Shown: piece by piece, positions 17,484 to 28,058 of the stretch
Layout of the letters: each line of letters begins with the position of its first letter
Position numbering within the stretch: the first letter of the stretch is position 1
NCBI GenBank assembly: GCA_963720775.1
Contig: CAVRGR010000008.1
Location: 62,001 to 126,000 of the forward strand
Length of the DNA: 64,000 nucleotides
Source: JAENVT01 sp963720775
GTDB lineage: Bacteria > Actinomycetota > Acidimicrobiia > Acidimicrobiales > Ilumatobacteraceae
Direction of reading: 5' to 3'
Notes under the pieces: generated by a model
The model's database searches: none
Told to the model about the DNA's origin: nothing
Seen by the model: only the letters and a program-made list of their open reading frames with translations
Position numbers and translations under genes: made by a program

Positions 17484-18941
17484 CCGCCCGGTGCCAAGCC
17501 GAGGCCCGTTCCGCAGCGAGCCAACCTGCAAGGGCACTCGCCACGTCAGCGTCGACCCGCCCTCTGGCTGAGCCACGATCGACGAGTCACCGCTCAGGCG
17601 GCGAGCTCGTTCAGCCATGTTGGCCAGCCCATTGCCACCGATCACCTCGCCGGAAACGCCGAGCCCATCATCGCAAACGGTCAGCGTGATGTCTTCGTCG
17701 ACGACGACCGACACGCGCACGTTGCGTGCCTTGGCGTGTCGGGCAACGTTCGACAATGCCTCGCGGAGCACCGGTATGAGTTGTTCGGCGATGGTGTTGT
17801 CGATCGTCTCGATCGGCCCCTCGAACTGCAGGCGGGGCTCGCACTCCAGACCGCCCGTTGCCTCGGTGAGCGTCGTCAAGAGCCGGCCGCGTAGACCGGT
17901 TGGGGGCGGATCGCCACCTTGCAGCGAGAACACCGCCAGCCGGAGCTCCTTGATGGTCTGATCGAGACCGTCGATCGTCGACTGAATCCGAGCCTTGGCT
18001 GCATCATCGACGGTGCTCATGGTCGCCAGCAACTTCAAGCCCTCGCCGAAGAGTCTCTGGATGACCGTGTCGTGCAGGTCGCGGGCGATGCGCTCCCGAT
18101 CGTCGGCGATGGCAACCACCTGCTCGGCATCGTGCAGTGCCTGTTGGCTCTGACGAAGAGCCTCCTCCGCGGCCAGGCGAGCGGTGATGTCGCGCCCCAT
18201 CACGATCACCCAGCGATGACCGTCCCTGCCGATGGGCGCGGCTCGGTAGGTCTTCTCGACGGGAACCTCGGTTCCATCCTTGCGCAGCATGGTCGCCTGC
18301 CGCACAGGCGCCACCGAGCCGCCGGAAAGGAGGAGCGTGCCAACAAGTTCGCGGTAGTCGGATTCGGTGGTGTAGGGGTTGAGGTGCATCGGCGTCATGG
18401 ACAACAGCTCCGCCTCGCTGTAGCCCACCAATCGCACCGCACCCTGGTTGACGAAGGCAAAGCGAAGCGAGTCGGCGTCGAACATGAGCATGGCGTCGTC
18501 GCTGGAATCGAGAGTCTGCAGCACGCGATGAAGTCGATCTTCGGATTCGACGCGCTCGGTGATGTCGCGAACAGCCGCGACCGCGTACACGGCATCGCCG
18601 AGCCGGAGTGGGCTGAGGCTGATCTCGACCGGGAACAGCGAGCCATCGAAGCGAAGCGCTGAAAGGTAGAGGCCGGCGCCCATCGACCGCACGGTGGGCG
18701 CGGCACGGTACCGGGTGCGATGTGCTCGATGAACGGAACGGGTCGACTCGGGCATCAGCGCCTCGACGGTCAAGCCGAGCAGCGTCTCCGGAGGACACCC
18801 GAACAATGCCCCGGCGTGGTCGTTGGCGAACACGATCCCACCGGAGGCCGCTACGACCATGGTCGCGTCGGGCGCTGCATCCAACAGCGACCACGAAAAA
18901 TCATCGCCGTAGGACTTCAACAATGGTGACCGAACGCCCAT
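17445..18941 (-). CDS. PAS-PAS sensor histidine kinase, NarL/DesK type
   Basis: Soluble sensor kinase of 498 residues without transmembrane segments. Two PAS domains are seen (about 18-130, ending AAVRDITERVE, and about 140-255, ending VMGRDITARLA). A HisKA_3 dimerisation domain follows with the phospho-acceptor His in ERIARDLHDTVIQRLF, and a HATPase_c domain with REALSNVARHAKA (N-box) and CDDGLGV. No response regulator is adjacent, so its partner is elsewhere; the NarL-type regulator at 42063-42776 is one candidate by type only. PAS domains suggest an intracellular redox or small-molecule signal. Confidence 0.92.
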   Translation of the reverse strand: MGVRSPLLKSYGDDFSWSLLDAAPDATMVVAASGGIVFANDHAGALFGCPPETLLGLTVEALMPESTRSVHRAHRTRYRAAPTVRSMGAGLYLSALRFDGSLFPVEISLSPLRLGDAVYAVAAVRDITERVESEDRLHRVLQTLDSSDDAMLMFDADSLRFAFVNQGAVRLVGYSEAELLSMTPMHLNPYTTESDYRELVGTLLLSGGSVAPVRQATMLRKDGTEVPVEKTYRAAPIGRDGHRWVIVMGRDITARLAAEEALRQSQQALHDAEQVVAIADDRERIARDLHDTVIQRLFGEGLKLLATMSTVDDAAKARIQSTIDGLDQTIKELRLAVFSLQGGDPPPTGLRGRLLTTLTEATGGLECEPRLQFEGPIETIDNTIAEQLIPVLREALSNVARHAKARNVRVSVVVDEDITLTVCDDGLGVSGEVIGGNGLANMAERARRLSGDSSIVAQPEGGSTLTWRVPLQVGSLRNGPRLGTGRSIDRRNQALDTS

Positions 18942-19063
18942 GTGCCTACCTCCGACTCGCTGCTCACCGTTGGCAGCAGCAGGACGGGGTCTGGGCCCCT
19001 GACGCTGGCGATGAGGTAGACCGGCAGGTTAGCGGATTCCGGGCGGATTCCCCCTTGAAGTGG

Positions 19064-20536
19064 TCAGGGCACCACGGAGATCGGAGTCGAAGTCACCGTG
19101 ACGGCACCGCCGCTCGACGACTGCGAGGAGGATGCGACTCCGTAGAGCAACCCAGCGAAGACGGTGTCCAGCAGACCGGAGCCACTTGCAGCATCGTGCA
19201 GGCTGCTGGAGACCGTGGCCACCAGCGTTCCGAGAGGCGACACGTACCACTTGCCTCCGGACTCGACCACCGATACAGCCGGGAGGTCGGATAGACCACC
19301 CGTGAGGAGCAACAGACCCCAGGCACCCGACAGGCCCGGCGCACACAGCTGAAAGCCTCCGTCAACCTGCTTCACCTGCTGCGACGCCTCGAGGTCGAAC
19401 AGTCTGTTGGCGCCCTCACCGCGGAAGGTCGAGCATCCGTCGGCATGCTCGACCGAGAACGGCAGGGGTCCGACGTCGCCCGTGGAGCCGGCGCCGCTGC
19501 GGTCGAATCCGGCGGGCACAGTGCCATCCAGCTTGAAGGCGACCGGGTTGAGCGTGCGACGGGTGCCGTTCCCGATCGACTCGTAGGTGAGGCCAGAGAT
19601 ACCGGCTGCCCATCCGTCGGCACGTCCGCGTTCGATGGCTGCGTTGGCGCCGGGGAGCCACGACTGTGCCAGCCACGCCGGCGCGTCTTCGCCAGGAGCG
19701 AACGTGTCGAGGACTCCCTGGAGGTCGAGTGCCGCGAGACGGTCGTAGAACCCGTTGGCTGCTGCTTCCGGAGAATCGAACCCGATCGGCGAGCGGACGA
19801 CCGGTGCGGGCATCTCCAGGCCTGTCGACTGCCTGATGTACTCCGCGAGCGTGTATTCGACGCTGACGTACCAACGGCCATCGCGTTGCACGGTCATCAA
19901 CGACGCCGGCGGATCGGTCGCGCTGAGATCCGTCGACGTGTGGCGTGCCTGTGCACCCGCCAGGAGCAACTCTCGCACCGTCGATCCGAAGGGGAAGGTC
20001 TGAGGGTCGAACGAGACGTTCGCCGTGCCGCCCGTCGCGGTCACGACGGCCAGGCCGCCCTCGAGGTAGTTGGTGTCGAGAACCAGGTCGTCGACCGAGA
20101 CGTCGAGACCCTCAACCTGGTTGGGATCGAAGGTGGCATTCAACAGACCGAGCCGCGTGGCGTCGGCCGTTGCGGAGGTGACCGCGTCGCGCAGCACTCC
20201 TACTTCCTCCGGCAGCGTGACGTCGATCATGCCGAGCACATCCTCCTGCTCGACCGCCGACACGAACGTCGTGACCGCCTGCTCGGGCGTTGCCGCTCCA
20301 CCATCCCTACCGGCGGCGAGGAACGAATACGTGGTGAAGCTGCCGGCGCCGACAAGGGCAGTAACAGCGGCGACGGCACCGATGCGGCGGCGATTGCGGC
20401 GGCGAACCGGGAGCGCCACAACGGGTACCTCACCGGGCAGCTTGACCGCCGTGGGTGCATGATCGGCGAGCTGAGCGAGCCTCTGGCGCAACAGCGTCTC
20501 GGTCTCGGCGAATTCTTGGTCGGACAACGATGTCAT
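19064..20536 (-). CDS. Membrane-anchored protein coupled to an ECF sigma factor (candidate anti-sigma factor)
   Basis: 490 residues: a cytoplasmic N-terminus of about 60 residues (TLLRQRLAQLADHAP and a basic patch PVRRRNRRR), one transmembrane helix (about 65-88), and an extracytoplasmic region of about 400 residues with no family I recognise. Its ATG overlaps the sigma factor stop (ATGA) once the sigma frameshift is allowed for. Gene order and topology fit an anti-sigma factor, but no ZAS zinc motif (HxxxCxxC) is present in the cytoplasmic part. The extracytoplasmic part has two similar segments (DGRWYVSVEYTLAEY and SGGKWYVSPLGTL), hinting at repeated folds. Confidence 0.7.
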   Translation of the reverse strand: MTSLSDQEFAETETLLRQRLAQLADHAPTAVKLPGEVPVVALPVRRRNRRRIGAVAAVTALVGAGSFTTYSFLAAGRDGGAATPEQAVTTFVSAVEQEDVLGMIDVTLPEEVGVLRDAVTSATADATRLGLLNATFDPNQVEGLDVSVDDLVLDTNYLEGGLAVVTATGGTANVSFDPQTFPFGSTVRELLLAGAQARHTSTDLSATDPPASLMTVQRDGRWYVSVEYTLAEYIRQSTGLEMPAPVVRSPIGFDSPEAAANGFYDRLAALDLQGVLDTFAPGEDAPAWLAQSWLPGANAAIERGRADGWAAGISGLTYESIGNGTRRTLNPVAFKLDGTVPAGFDRSGAGSTGDVGPLPFSVEHADGCSTFRGEGANRLFDLEASQQVKQVDGGFQLCAPGLSGAWGLLLLTGGLSDLPAVSVVESGGKWYVSPLGTLVATVSSSLHDAASGSGLLDTVFAGLLYGVASSSQSSSGGAVTVTSTPISVVP

Positions 20537-21040
20537 CGGATCACCTCTCGAAGTTCGGCAAGGCCTCGATGCACTAGGGAGCGCACTGTCGATCGGCGAC
20601 AGTTCAAGGCGGCGGCGATCTCCTCTTCGGGGAGATCGCACAAGTAACGCAGGACGATCGCCGATCGCTGCCGAATCGGCAGGGCTACCGAGCGCGTCGC
20701 GCAGTTCGATCAACCCGACGTCCATGGTTGCATCGGAGGGGCTATCGGGTCGCGGCGCGGCGACGTCGCGGCGACGCAGTGATCGACATCGATTGACGAC
20801 GGCCACGCGCAGATACGCAGCGGGCTCGGCCAACGTGTCGATCCTCGGGCCGACCTTGGCAAACACGTCGTGGACCACATCTTCGGCCGCCGGAGCGGAT
20901 CCCGTGAGAACGAACGCGACACGCAGCAGGTTCCGATACGCCGCCGTGTACACGGCCTCCGAACCTGCCCACGCCGCCGGCACGACGTCCGGCGCCTCCA
21001 CGATCGGCAGGCGGGACGACTCGGGGAAGGCGTCGCTCAT
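20533..21040 (-). CDS. ECF-family RNA polymerase sigma factor (one frameshift)
   Basis: About 169 residues when read across one surplus base in the GGG run near 20682-20684. Region 2 is intact (AYRNLLRVAFVLTGSAPAAEDVVHDVFAKV, then AYLRVAVVNRCRSLRRR); after the shift the other frame supplies a perfect region 4 (LPIRQRSAIVLRYLCDLPEEEIAAAL... TVRSLVHRGLAELREVI). Without correction the frame runs on into the downstream gene as a 748-codon artefact. Start is ATG 21040 or ATG 21052. The gene directs transcription of an unknown regulon and is co-transcribed with its membrane partner. Confidence 0.82.
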
Positions 21041-21059
21041 GGCGAGATTCATACTCTGT

Positions 21060-21087
21060 ATCACGCACCAGTTGGGCGTTTCGTTGC
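21060..21087 (-). promoter_or_regulatory. Possible ECF-type promoter of the sigma factor gene
   Basis: On the minus strand GCAACG (21082-21087) and CGTGAT (21060-21065) are separated by 16 bp, resembling the C/G-AAC and CGT cores used by ECF sigma factors, which often control their own gene. Transcription would begin close to the ATG at 21052. No other copy was searched for, so this is tentative. Confidence 0.25.
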
Positions 21088-21152
21088 AACCTTCTGCGGA
21101 GACGAGATCTACCCCGGTCTTGCAAGTACGACGGCGCCTGCCAGAACGCGCA

Positions 21153-22319
21153 TCACACGAACGAGCCACCGATGATCGTCGAGGCCACGAGCGGCACACC
21201 CGGCCTGTAGACGAAGTCGATCGGGTTGGCCGTGCGCAGGACGACGAGGTCGGCGCGCCCGCCGGGGCACACCCTGCCGACATCGGTTCGGCGAAGGGCC
21301 GCTGCCCCACCGGCGGTAGCTGCCCAGAGCGCCTCGTCGATGGTCATGTTCATGTCGCGCACCGCGAGGGCGATGCAGAACGGCATCGACGTCGTGTAGC
21401 TCGAACCGGGATTGCAGTTCGTGGCCAGCGCCGCGGTCGCGCCGGCATCGAGGAGCCGGCGAGCGTCAGGGTACGGCTGCCTCGTGGAGAAGTCGGTGGC
21501 CGGCAGGAAGGTGGCGACGGTTTCGCTACCTGCGAGCGCGTCGATGTCGTCGTCCGACAGGTACGTGCAGTGGTCGGCCGACGCGCATCCGACCTCGACG
21601 GCGAGTTGCACGCCTGGCCCATGGCCGAGCTGATTGGCATGCAGCCGCAAGCCCAGCCCGGCAGCGCGACCGGCCAACAGGACCTCCCGCGACTGGTCGA
21701 CATCGAACGCTCCGCGTTCGCAAAACGCATCGATCCAACGCGAGTGTGGTGCACTGGCCGCAAGCATGTCGCCGCAGACCAGTTCGACGTAGTCGTCGGT
21801 GCGCCCGTCGAACTCGGGCGGTACGACGTGCGCGCCGAGGAACGTGGTCTCGTCGGTCAACCATCCGGCGACTCGCAGTGTGCGTGCCTCGTCGAGCGAG
21901 GTGAGGCCGTAACCCGACTTGATCTCGATCGTGGTGGTACCCGAGCGCTGCGCCTCGGCGAGAAGCGATGTGGCTCGATCGAGCAACTCGGCATCGGTGG
22001 CGGAGCGAGTTGCAGCGACGGTGGTGCGGATACCACCGGCCTCGTACGGCCGACCGGCCATCCGCGCCGCGAACTCGTCGGATCGATCGCCACCGAAGAC
22101 GAGGTGGCTATGGCTGTCGACGAAGCCCGGCAACACACAGCCGCCGCCGGCATCGACTCGATCGTCACCGGCAGGCGCGCGGCCGGTGCCGACGGTGTCG
22201 ATGAGCCCGTCGACGACCACCACCCAGGCTTGCAGCAGCTCCCCGACGATGCCCGTTTCGTGGCGGGCATCGTTGGTGATCAGTCGGCCGATGTTGTCGA
22301 TGACGAGCGATCGGCTCAC
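21153..22319 (-). CDS. hutI: Imidazolonepropionase
   Basis: Third step of histidine degradation: hydrolyses 4-imidazolone-5-propionate to N-formiminoglutamate. Amidohydrolase-fold enzyme of 388 residues with the metal-binding HSH in PGFVDSHSHLVFGGDR, the family phrases TTTIEIKSGYGL and LHANQLGH (metal His), SADHCTYL, and the metal Asp region ATNCNPGS. GTG 22319 overlaps the hutF stop (GTGA), fixing the start. Last gene of the hut operon. Confidence 0.95.
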   Translation of the reverse strand: MSRSLVIDNIGRLITNDARHETGIVGELLQAWVVVVDGLIDTVGTGRAPAGDDRVDAGGGCVLPGFVDSHSHLVFGGDRSDEFAARMAGRPYEAGGIRTTVAATRSATDAELLDRATSLLAEAQRSGTTTIEIKSGYGLTSLDEARTLRVAGWLTDETTFLGAHVVPPEFDGRTDDYVELVCGDMLAASAPHSRWIDAFCERGAFDVDQSREVLLAGRAAGLGLRLHANQLGHGPGVQLAVEVGCASADHCTYLSDDDIDALAGSETVATFLPATDFSTRQPYPDARRLLDAGATAALATNCNPGSSYTTSMPFCIALAVRDMNMTIDEALWAATAGGAAALRRTDVGRVCPGGRADLVVLRTANPIDFVYRPGVPLVASTIIGGSFV

Positions 22320-23653
22320 GACCAGACCTGCTTGATCGAGCGATCGAGCTCGGCAGCGACGTCGACGGTTTGGTGCACGCCGTCGGCGACGACCAAGCGG
22401 CCGCCAACGATCACGTGGCTCACGTCGCCGGCCGTCGCCGCGAACACCACGGCCGCGGCGGCGTGTCGCGGGTCGATGCCGGAAAGACGAGGCGATGTCA
22501 GCGACACCGTCGTGAGGTCGGCGAGGCAACCCTCGGCGATGCGCCCGCCGTCATCCCATCCGAGACTTCCGTAACCCGATCGGGTCGCGGTTGTCAGCAG
22601 CTCCCCGGGTTGGTGGGTGCCGCGGCGCAGCGACGCCATGCGCTCGTCGAGCTCGATCGCCCGTGTTTCCTCGAAGGGGTCGATCACGGCGTGCGAATCC
22701 GATCCGATGGTCATGGCGATCCCGGAGGCTCGGAACTTCGCCGTCGGTCCGATGCCGTCGGCCAGGTCGCGCTCGGTCGTCGCACAGATGCAGCACGTCG
22801 AGCGGCTGGAACGAAGGGTCGCGACGTCGTGATCGTCGAGATGCGTCGCGTGTACGGCAGTGAAACCTTCGCCGAGAACGCCGAGTCGGTCGAGCAGTTC
22901 CGTGGGCGAGCAGCCAAAGGCCGCTCTGCACTGCTCGTTCTCCGCCGGCTGTTCGCTGACGTGAGCGTGGAGTGGAGCCTGGTGGGCAGCGGACCATTCG
23001 GCAACGACCGACATCGCCGACGGAGGCACGCTGCGCACCGAATGCACGGCGGCGCCGATCCTGGCTGTTGCAGAACCGACCAAGCCGTCCACCCGCTTCG
23101 CCCAAGCGTCGGCATCGCCGTCGCTGAAGCGTTGCTGAGTCGGTTGCAACGCGGCGTCGGTCATTCCGGCCTGCAGGTAGCAGGCGTCGAGCAGCGTGAT
23201 TCGTATGCCGGCCGCACCGGCCGCCTCGAGCAACACCTGACCCATCTCGTTCGGTTGGCCGTACGGCGTGCCGCCGCGATCGTGGTGCAGGTAGTGGAAC
23301 TCGCCGACGCACGTGAACCCGGCGAGGACCATCTCCGCGAAGGTCGCCGCGGCCAGCGCGCGATATGAGTCGGGATCGAGCCGATCGGCGAGCGTGTACA
23401 TCCGATCGCGCCATGTCCAGAACGAACCGGTCTCGTCGTGGGTGCGGCCGCGCAGAGCCCGATGAAACGCATGGCTGTGGGCGTTGGCGAAGCCAGGCAG
23501 TGTCAACCCGGCGAGCCGTTGCGCATCTGGGGCAGGGGCCGTACCGGTCGTGACGCCGGTGATGCGATCACCTTCCACACCGATTGCAACACTGGGCTCG
23601 ACACGGCCGTCAAGGGCACCGAGCCAAGCCAATTCGCACCAGTAACTCGTCAC
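22316..23653 (-). CDS. hutF: Formimidoylglutamate deiminase
   Basis: Deiminates N-formimino-L-glutamate to N-formyl-L-glutamate plus ammonia, the deiminase branch of the pathway, which then needs an N-formylglutamate deformylase. It has 445 residues: the metal site is in PGFANAHSHAFHRALRGRT, followed by FCVGEFHYLHHD-type sequence, LHAHVSEQPAENEQC and IGSDSHAVIDPFEE. GTG 23653 overlaps the stop of the deformylase-like gene (GTGA). Because HutF, not HutG of the formiminoglutamase type, is present, N-formylglutamate must be processed by another enzyme; no classical hutG is visible. Confidence 0.95.
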   Translation of the reverse strand: MTSYWCELAWLGALDGRVEPSVAIGVEGDRITGVTTGTAPAPDAQRLAGLTLPGFANAHSHAFHRALRGRTHDETGSFWTWRDRMYTLADRLDPDSYRALAAATFAEMVLAGFTCVGEFHYLHHDRGGTPYGQPNEMGQVLLEAAGAAGIRITLLDACYLQAGMTDAALQPTQQRFSDGDADAWAKRVDGLVGSATARIGAAVHSVRSVPPSAMSVVAEWSAAHQAPLHAHVSEQPAENEQCRAAFGCSPTELLDRLGVLGEGFTAVHATHLDDHDVATLRSSRSTCCICATTERDLADGIGPTAKFRASGIAMTIGSDSHAVIDPFEETRAIELDERMASLRRGTHQPGELLTTATRSGYGSLGWDDGGRIAEGCLADLTTVSLTSPRLSGIDPRHAAAAVVFAATAGDVSHVIVGGRLVVADGVHQTVDVAAELDRSIKQVWS

Positions 23654-24221
23654 GATCCCACTCTGGCGACGAACTCGGTGATCCGTTCGACGAACGCGGC
23701 GCGGTGGAACAGCTCGAACTGCTCCCACGTCGTGAAGGTCCGCGGATCGACGACACGATCGAGGAACAGCACGCCGTCGAGATGGTCGGTCTCGTGTTGG
23801 AAGGTGCCCGCAGTCAGGCCGCGCTTGACCTCGTCGTGGGCCACCCCGTCGCGGTCGAGGTAGCGAACGCGGATGTTGACGTGACGCATCACCGAGCCCC
23901 GCAGGTTTGGTACCGACAGGCAGCCTTCGTTGATCTCGACGAGCTCGTCGTCGATCGGCTCGATGGTTGGGTTCACCACGACGGTCAGCGGGATGCGTGG
24001 CTTGTACGGGTAGCGAGGGTTGTCGCCCACTTCGATGGCAGCGATGCGCATCGGCACTCCCACCTGGTTGGCGGCGAGACCGGCGCCGTTGGCGTGTCGC
24101 ATCGTGTCGATCAGATCGTCGATGAATCGTTGCGTGTCGGCAGTTGCCAACTCATCGATCGTCACATCGCGGGCCCGCTCGCGCAGGACAGGGTGACCGA
24201 CCGTGACGATCGTGCGGACGC

Positions 24222-24225
<4 letters not shown>
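23650..24225 (-). CDS. Peptide-deformylase-family metalloenzyme inside the hut operon
   Basis: 191 residues with all three PDF motifs: GAGLAANQVG, EGCLSVP (metal Cys) and QHETDH (metal His, catalytic Glu). The C-terminus extends about 25 residues beyond the core (EQFELFHRAAFVERITEFV). Family members remove N-formyl groups from Met of new proteins. Here the gene overlaps hutU upstream (ATGA) and hutF downstream (GTGA), the exact place where an N-formylglutamate deformylase is needed. It may be the housekeeping def, a paralogue caught in the operon, or an enzyme recruited to deformylate N-formylglutamate; only the first biochemical class (PDF fold) is certain. Confidence 0.9.
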
Positions 24226-25904
<1,679 letters not shown>

Positions 25905-25929
25905 CGGTGTCTCCTCCTTCTCGTCCAAG

Positions 25930-27451
25930 TCAGTCGAGTGGCCCGGCCACCCGCTCGACTGCGGCCAGCAACTCGCCGCTCGTCACCAAGGCCTCGGCGC
26001 GGCCGAGCTCGGGCGACAGCCAGCGATCGGGTCCGGCACCGCCGACGCCGGCATCGCGCAACGCGCCGACAGCAGCAGAGGTCGCTGCAGCCGGCCGCAG
26101 CGGTAGCCGGAGATCGATGCCGCGTGCCGCGCACACCAGCTCGCAGGCGAGGATCCTCCCCAGGTTGGCGACCGATCGGCGCAACTTGCGCGCTGCACCC
26201 CATCCCATGGAGACGTGGTCTTCCTGCATCGCCGACGTCGGCAACGAGTCGACGCTGGCCGGCGAGGCGAGACGGCGATTCTCGGCAACCATCGCCGCCT
26301 GGGTGTAGTGGGCGATCATCAGCCCCGAATTGACCCCGGCATCTTCGGCAAGGAACGGCGGCAACCCATGCGATCTCGACTGGTCGAGCATGCGATCGGT
26401 GCGTCGCTCGGCGATCGCACCGATCTCGGCAGCTGCGATGGCCAGGAAGTCGCAGGCAAAGCCGACGGGTGCACCGTGGAAGTGACCGCACGACTCGACG
26501 CGGCCGTCCGGCAGGACGCTGGGATTGTCGATGGCCGACCGCAGTTCGGTGTCGGCGACCGATCGGGCGAAAGCGATGGTGTCGCGGGCAGCGCCGTTCA
26601 CTTGCGGCGCGCAACGCAGCGAGTACGCGTCCTGCACTCGAGGATCGTTGGTGCGATGGCTGGCGACGATGGCACTGCCGGAGAGCAGCCGCCGAAGGTT
26701 GGCCGCTGACACCGTCTGGCCGTGATGCGGACGAAGTGCCATGAGATCTGCAGCGAACGCCCGATCGGTTGCCATCAGCGCCTCGACGCTCATCGCCACA
26801 GCGATGTCCGCGGTGCGCGCCAGCATGTCGAGATCGGCCAACGCGAGCACGAGCATGCCGAGCATGCCATCCGTGCCGTTGATCAGCGCCAGGCCTTCCT
26901 TGGCACGCAAGGTGATCGGAGCGATTCCCGCTTGCGGCCATCGCGTCAGCGCACTCGCCCTCGCCCATCAGAGCCAGAGCCACGTGGGCCAACGGTGCGA
27001 GATCGCCGCTGGCTCCGAGCGACCCGTGCTCGAGGACCCGGGGGACGATGTCGGCATTGAGCAGCGCAAGGATGGTTTGGACGACCACTTCGCGCACACC
27101 CGAGAACCCCATGGCAAGGGTGCGGGCCCGCAGCAGCATCATCGCCCGGACGACCTCGGGCTCGACCACCGGACCCATTCCGGCCGCGTGAGATCGGATG
27201 AGCGCGCGCTGCAACTCCTCGCGTCGACCGGGTGGGATCACGGTTGTGGCCAGCGACCCGAAACCCGTGGAGATCCCGTACACGGCTTCGTCGCTGTCGG
27301 CGAGCGCCTCGACGATCGAGGCACTACGGCCGATCGACTCGCGGGCGGCTGCCGACAACCCCACCCTGGCCCCGCCACGAGCGACGGCTACGACCTCGGC
27401 GGAACTTATTCCGGAGGGCCCGAGAGAGATGTCGCTTGCCGTGATTTCCAT
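25930..27451 (-). CDS. hutH: Histidine ammonia-lyase (one frameshift)
   Basis: Entry enzyme of histidine degradation; releases ammonia to give urocanate. About 507 codons are expected after removing one surplus base near 26921-26927. The self-forming MIO cofactor site is GSLGASGDLAPLAH (Ala147-Ser148-Gly149). The upstream frame (27451 to about 26930) ends ...GECADAMAASG and the downstream frame continues ITLRAKEGLALINGTDGM, QVNGAARD, DNPSV, GHFHGAPV and QEDHVSMG, all family landmarks. ATG 27451 is preferred over 27469. Divergent from hutD with a 31-bp gap. Catalytic parts are all intact, so error rather than decay is likely. Confidence 0.9.
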
Positions 27452-27482
27452 CGGACGGTAGCTTCGCACGCTGGAGTCATCA

Positions 27483-28049
27483 GTGATCGACCTCGACCTC
27501 TTACCCGCCGCTCACCACAGGCGCATGCGATGGGCCAACGGTGGCGGCTGGACCACGGAGATCATCGTCGAGCCCCCGAACGGGCACTGGGAGTGGCGGC
27601 TCAGCGTGGCCGATGTCGACGTTGCCGGGCCGTTCTCGTTGTTCCCCGGCGTCGATCGCCGCATCGCGTTGTTGCGCGGCGCCGGGTTCGGCCTGACCGT
27701 CGGCGGACGGGACGAAGAGGTGATCGACGTCCCGTTTCATCCGTTCGACTTCGCCGGTGACGAGACGACAACGTGTCGCTTGCTCGATGGGCCGGTGCAG
27801 GATCTCAACCTCATGACCACTCGAGGTTCGGTCGCTCGGAGCCTCGACTTCATCCGCATCCCACCGCGGTCGGCGATCGACCTGAACGATGTCGATCTGT
27901 TGCTCGTTGTCGCCGGCCGGGCTCGTGTCGCCGGCCGTGACCTCGGTTACCTCGACGCGATTCGCCGTCGCCACCCCGGGCCTGTCACCGTGGCATCCGG
28001 GCAAGAAGGCGCGGTCGTCACTTCTGTGACAGCACTGTCCCACGGGTAG
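27483..28049 (+). CDS. hutD: HutD-family cupin protein
   Basis: Double-cupin protein of the HutD/Ves family, thought to modulate the hut pathway; its ligand is not firmly established. 188 residues with the family hallmark RMRWANGGGWTTEII at residues 14-28, WRLSVADVDVAGPFSLFPGVDR, FPF-like HPFDFAGD and the terminal cupin strand region. It is divergent to hutH and only 9 bp ahead of the following large-subunit gene, so it may be co-transcribed with that. Confidence 0.85.
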   Translation: MIDLDLLPAAHHRRMRWANGGGWTTEIIVEPPNGHWEWRLSVADVDVAGPFSLFPGVDRRIALLRGAGFGLTVGGRDEEVIDVPFHPFDFAGDETTTCRLLDGPVQDLNLMTTRGSVARSLDFIRIPPRSAIDLNDVDLLLVVAGRARVAGRDLGYLDAIRRRHPGPVTVASGQEGAVVTSVTALSHG

Positions 28050-28058
28050 CGTGCGCTC

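Noticed and set aside
19064..21310. A 748-codon sigma/membrane-protein fusion
   Set aside because: The fusion exists only because of the surplus base in the sigma gene. Once removed, the sigma region 4 is perfect and ends at 20533, overlapping the next ATG.
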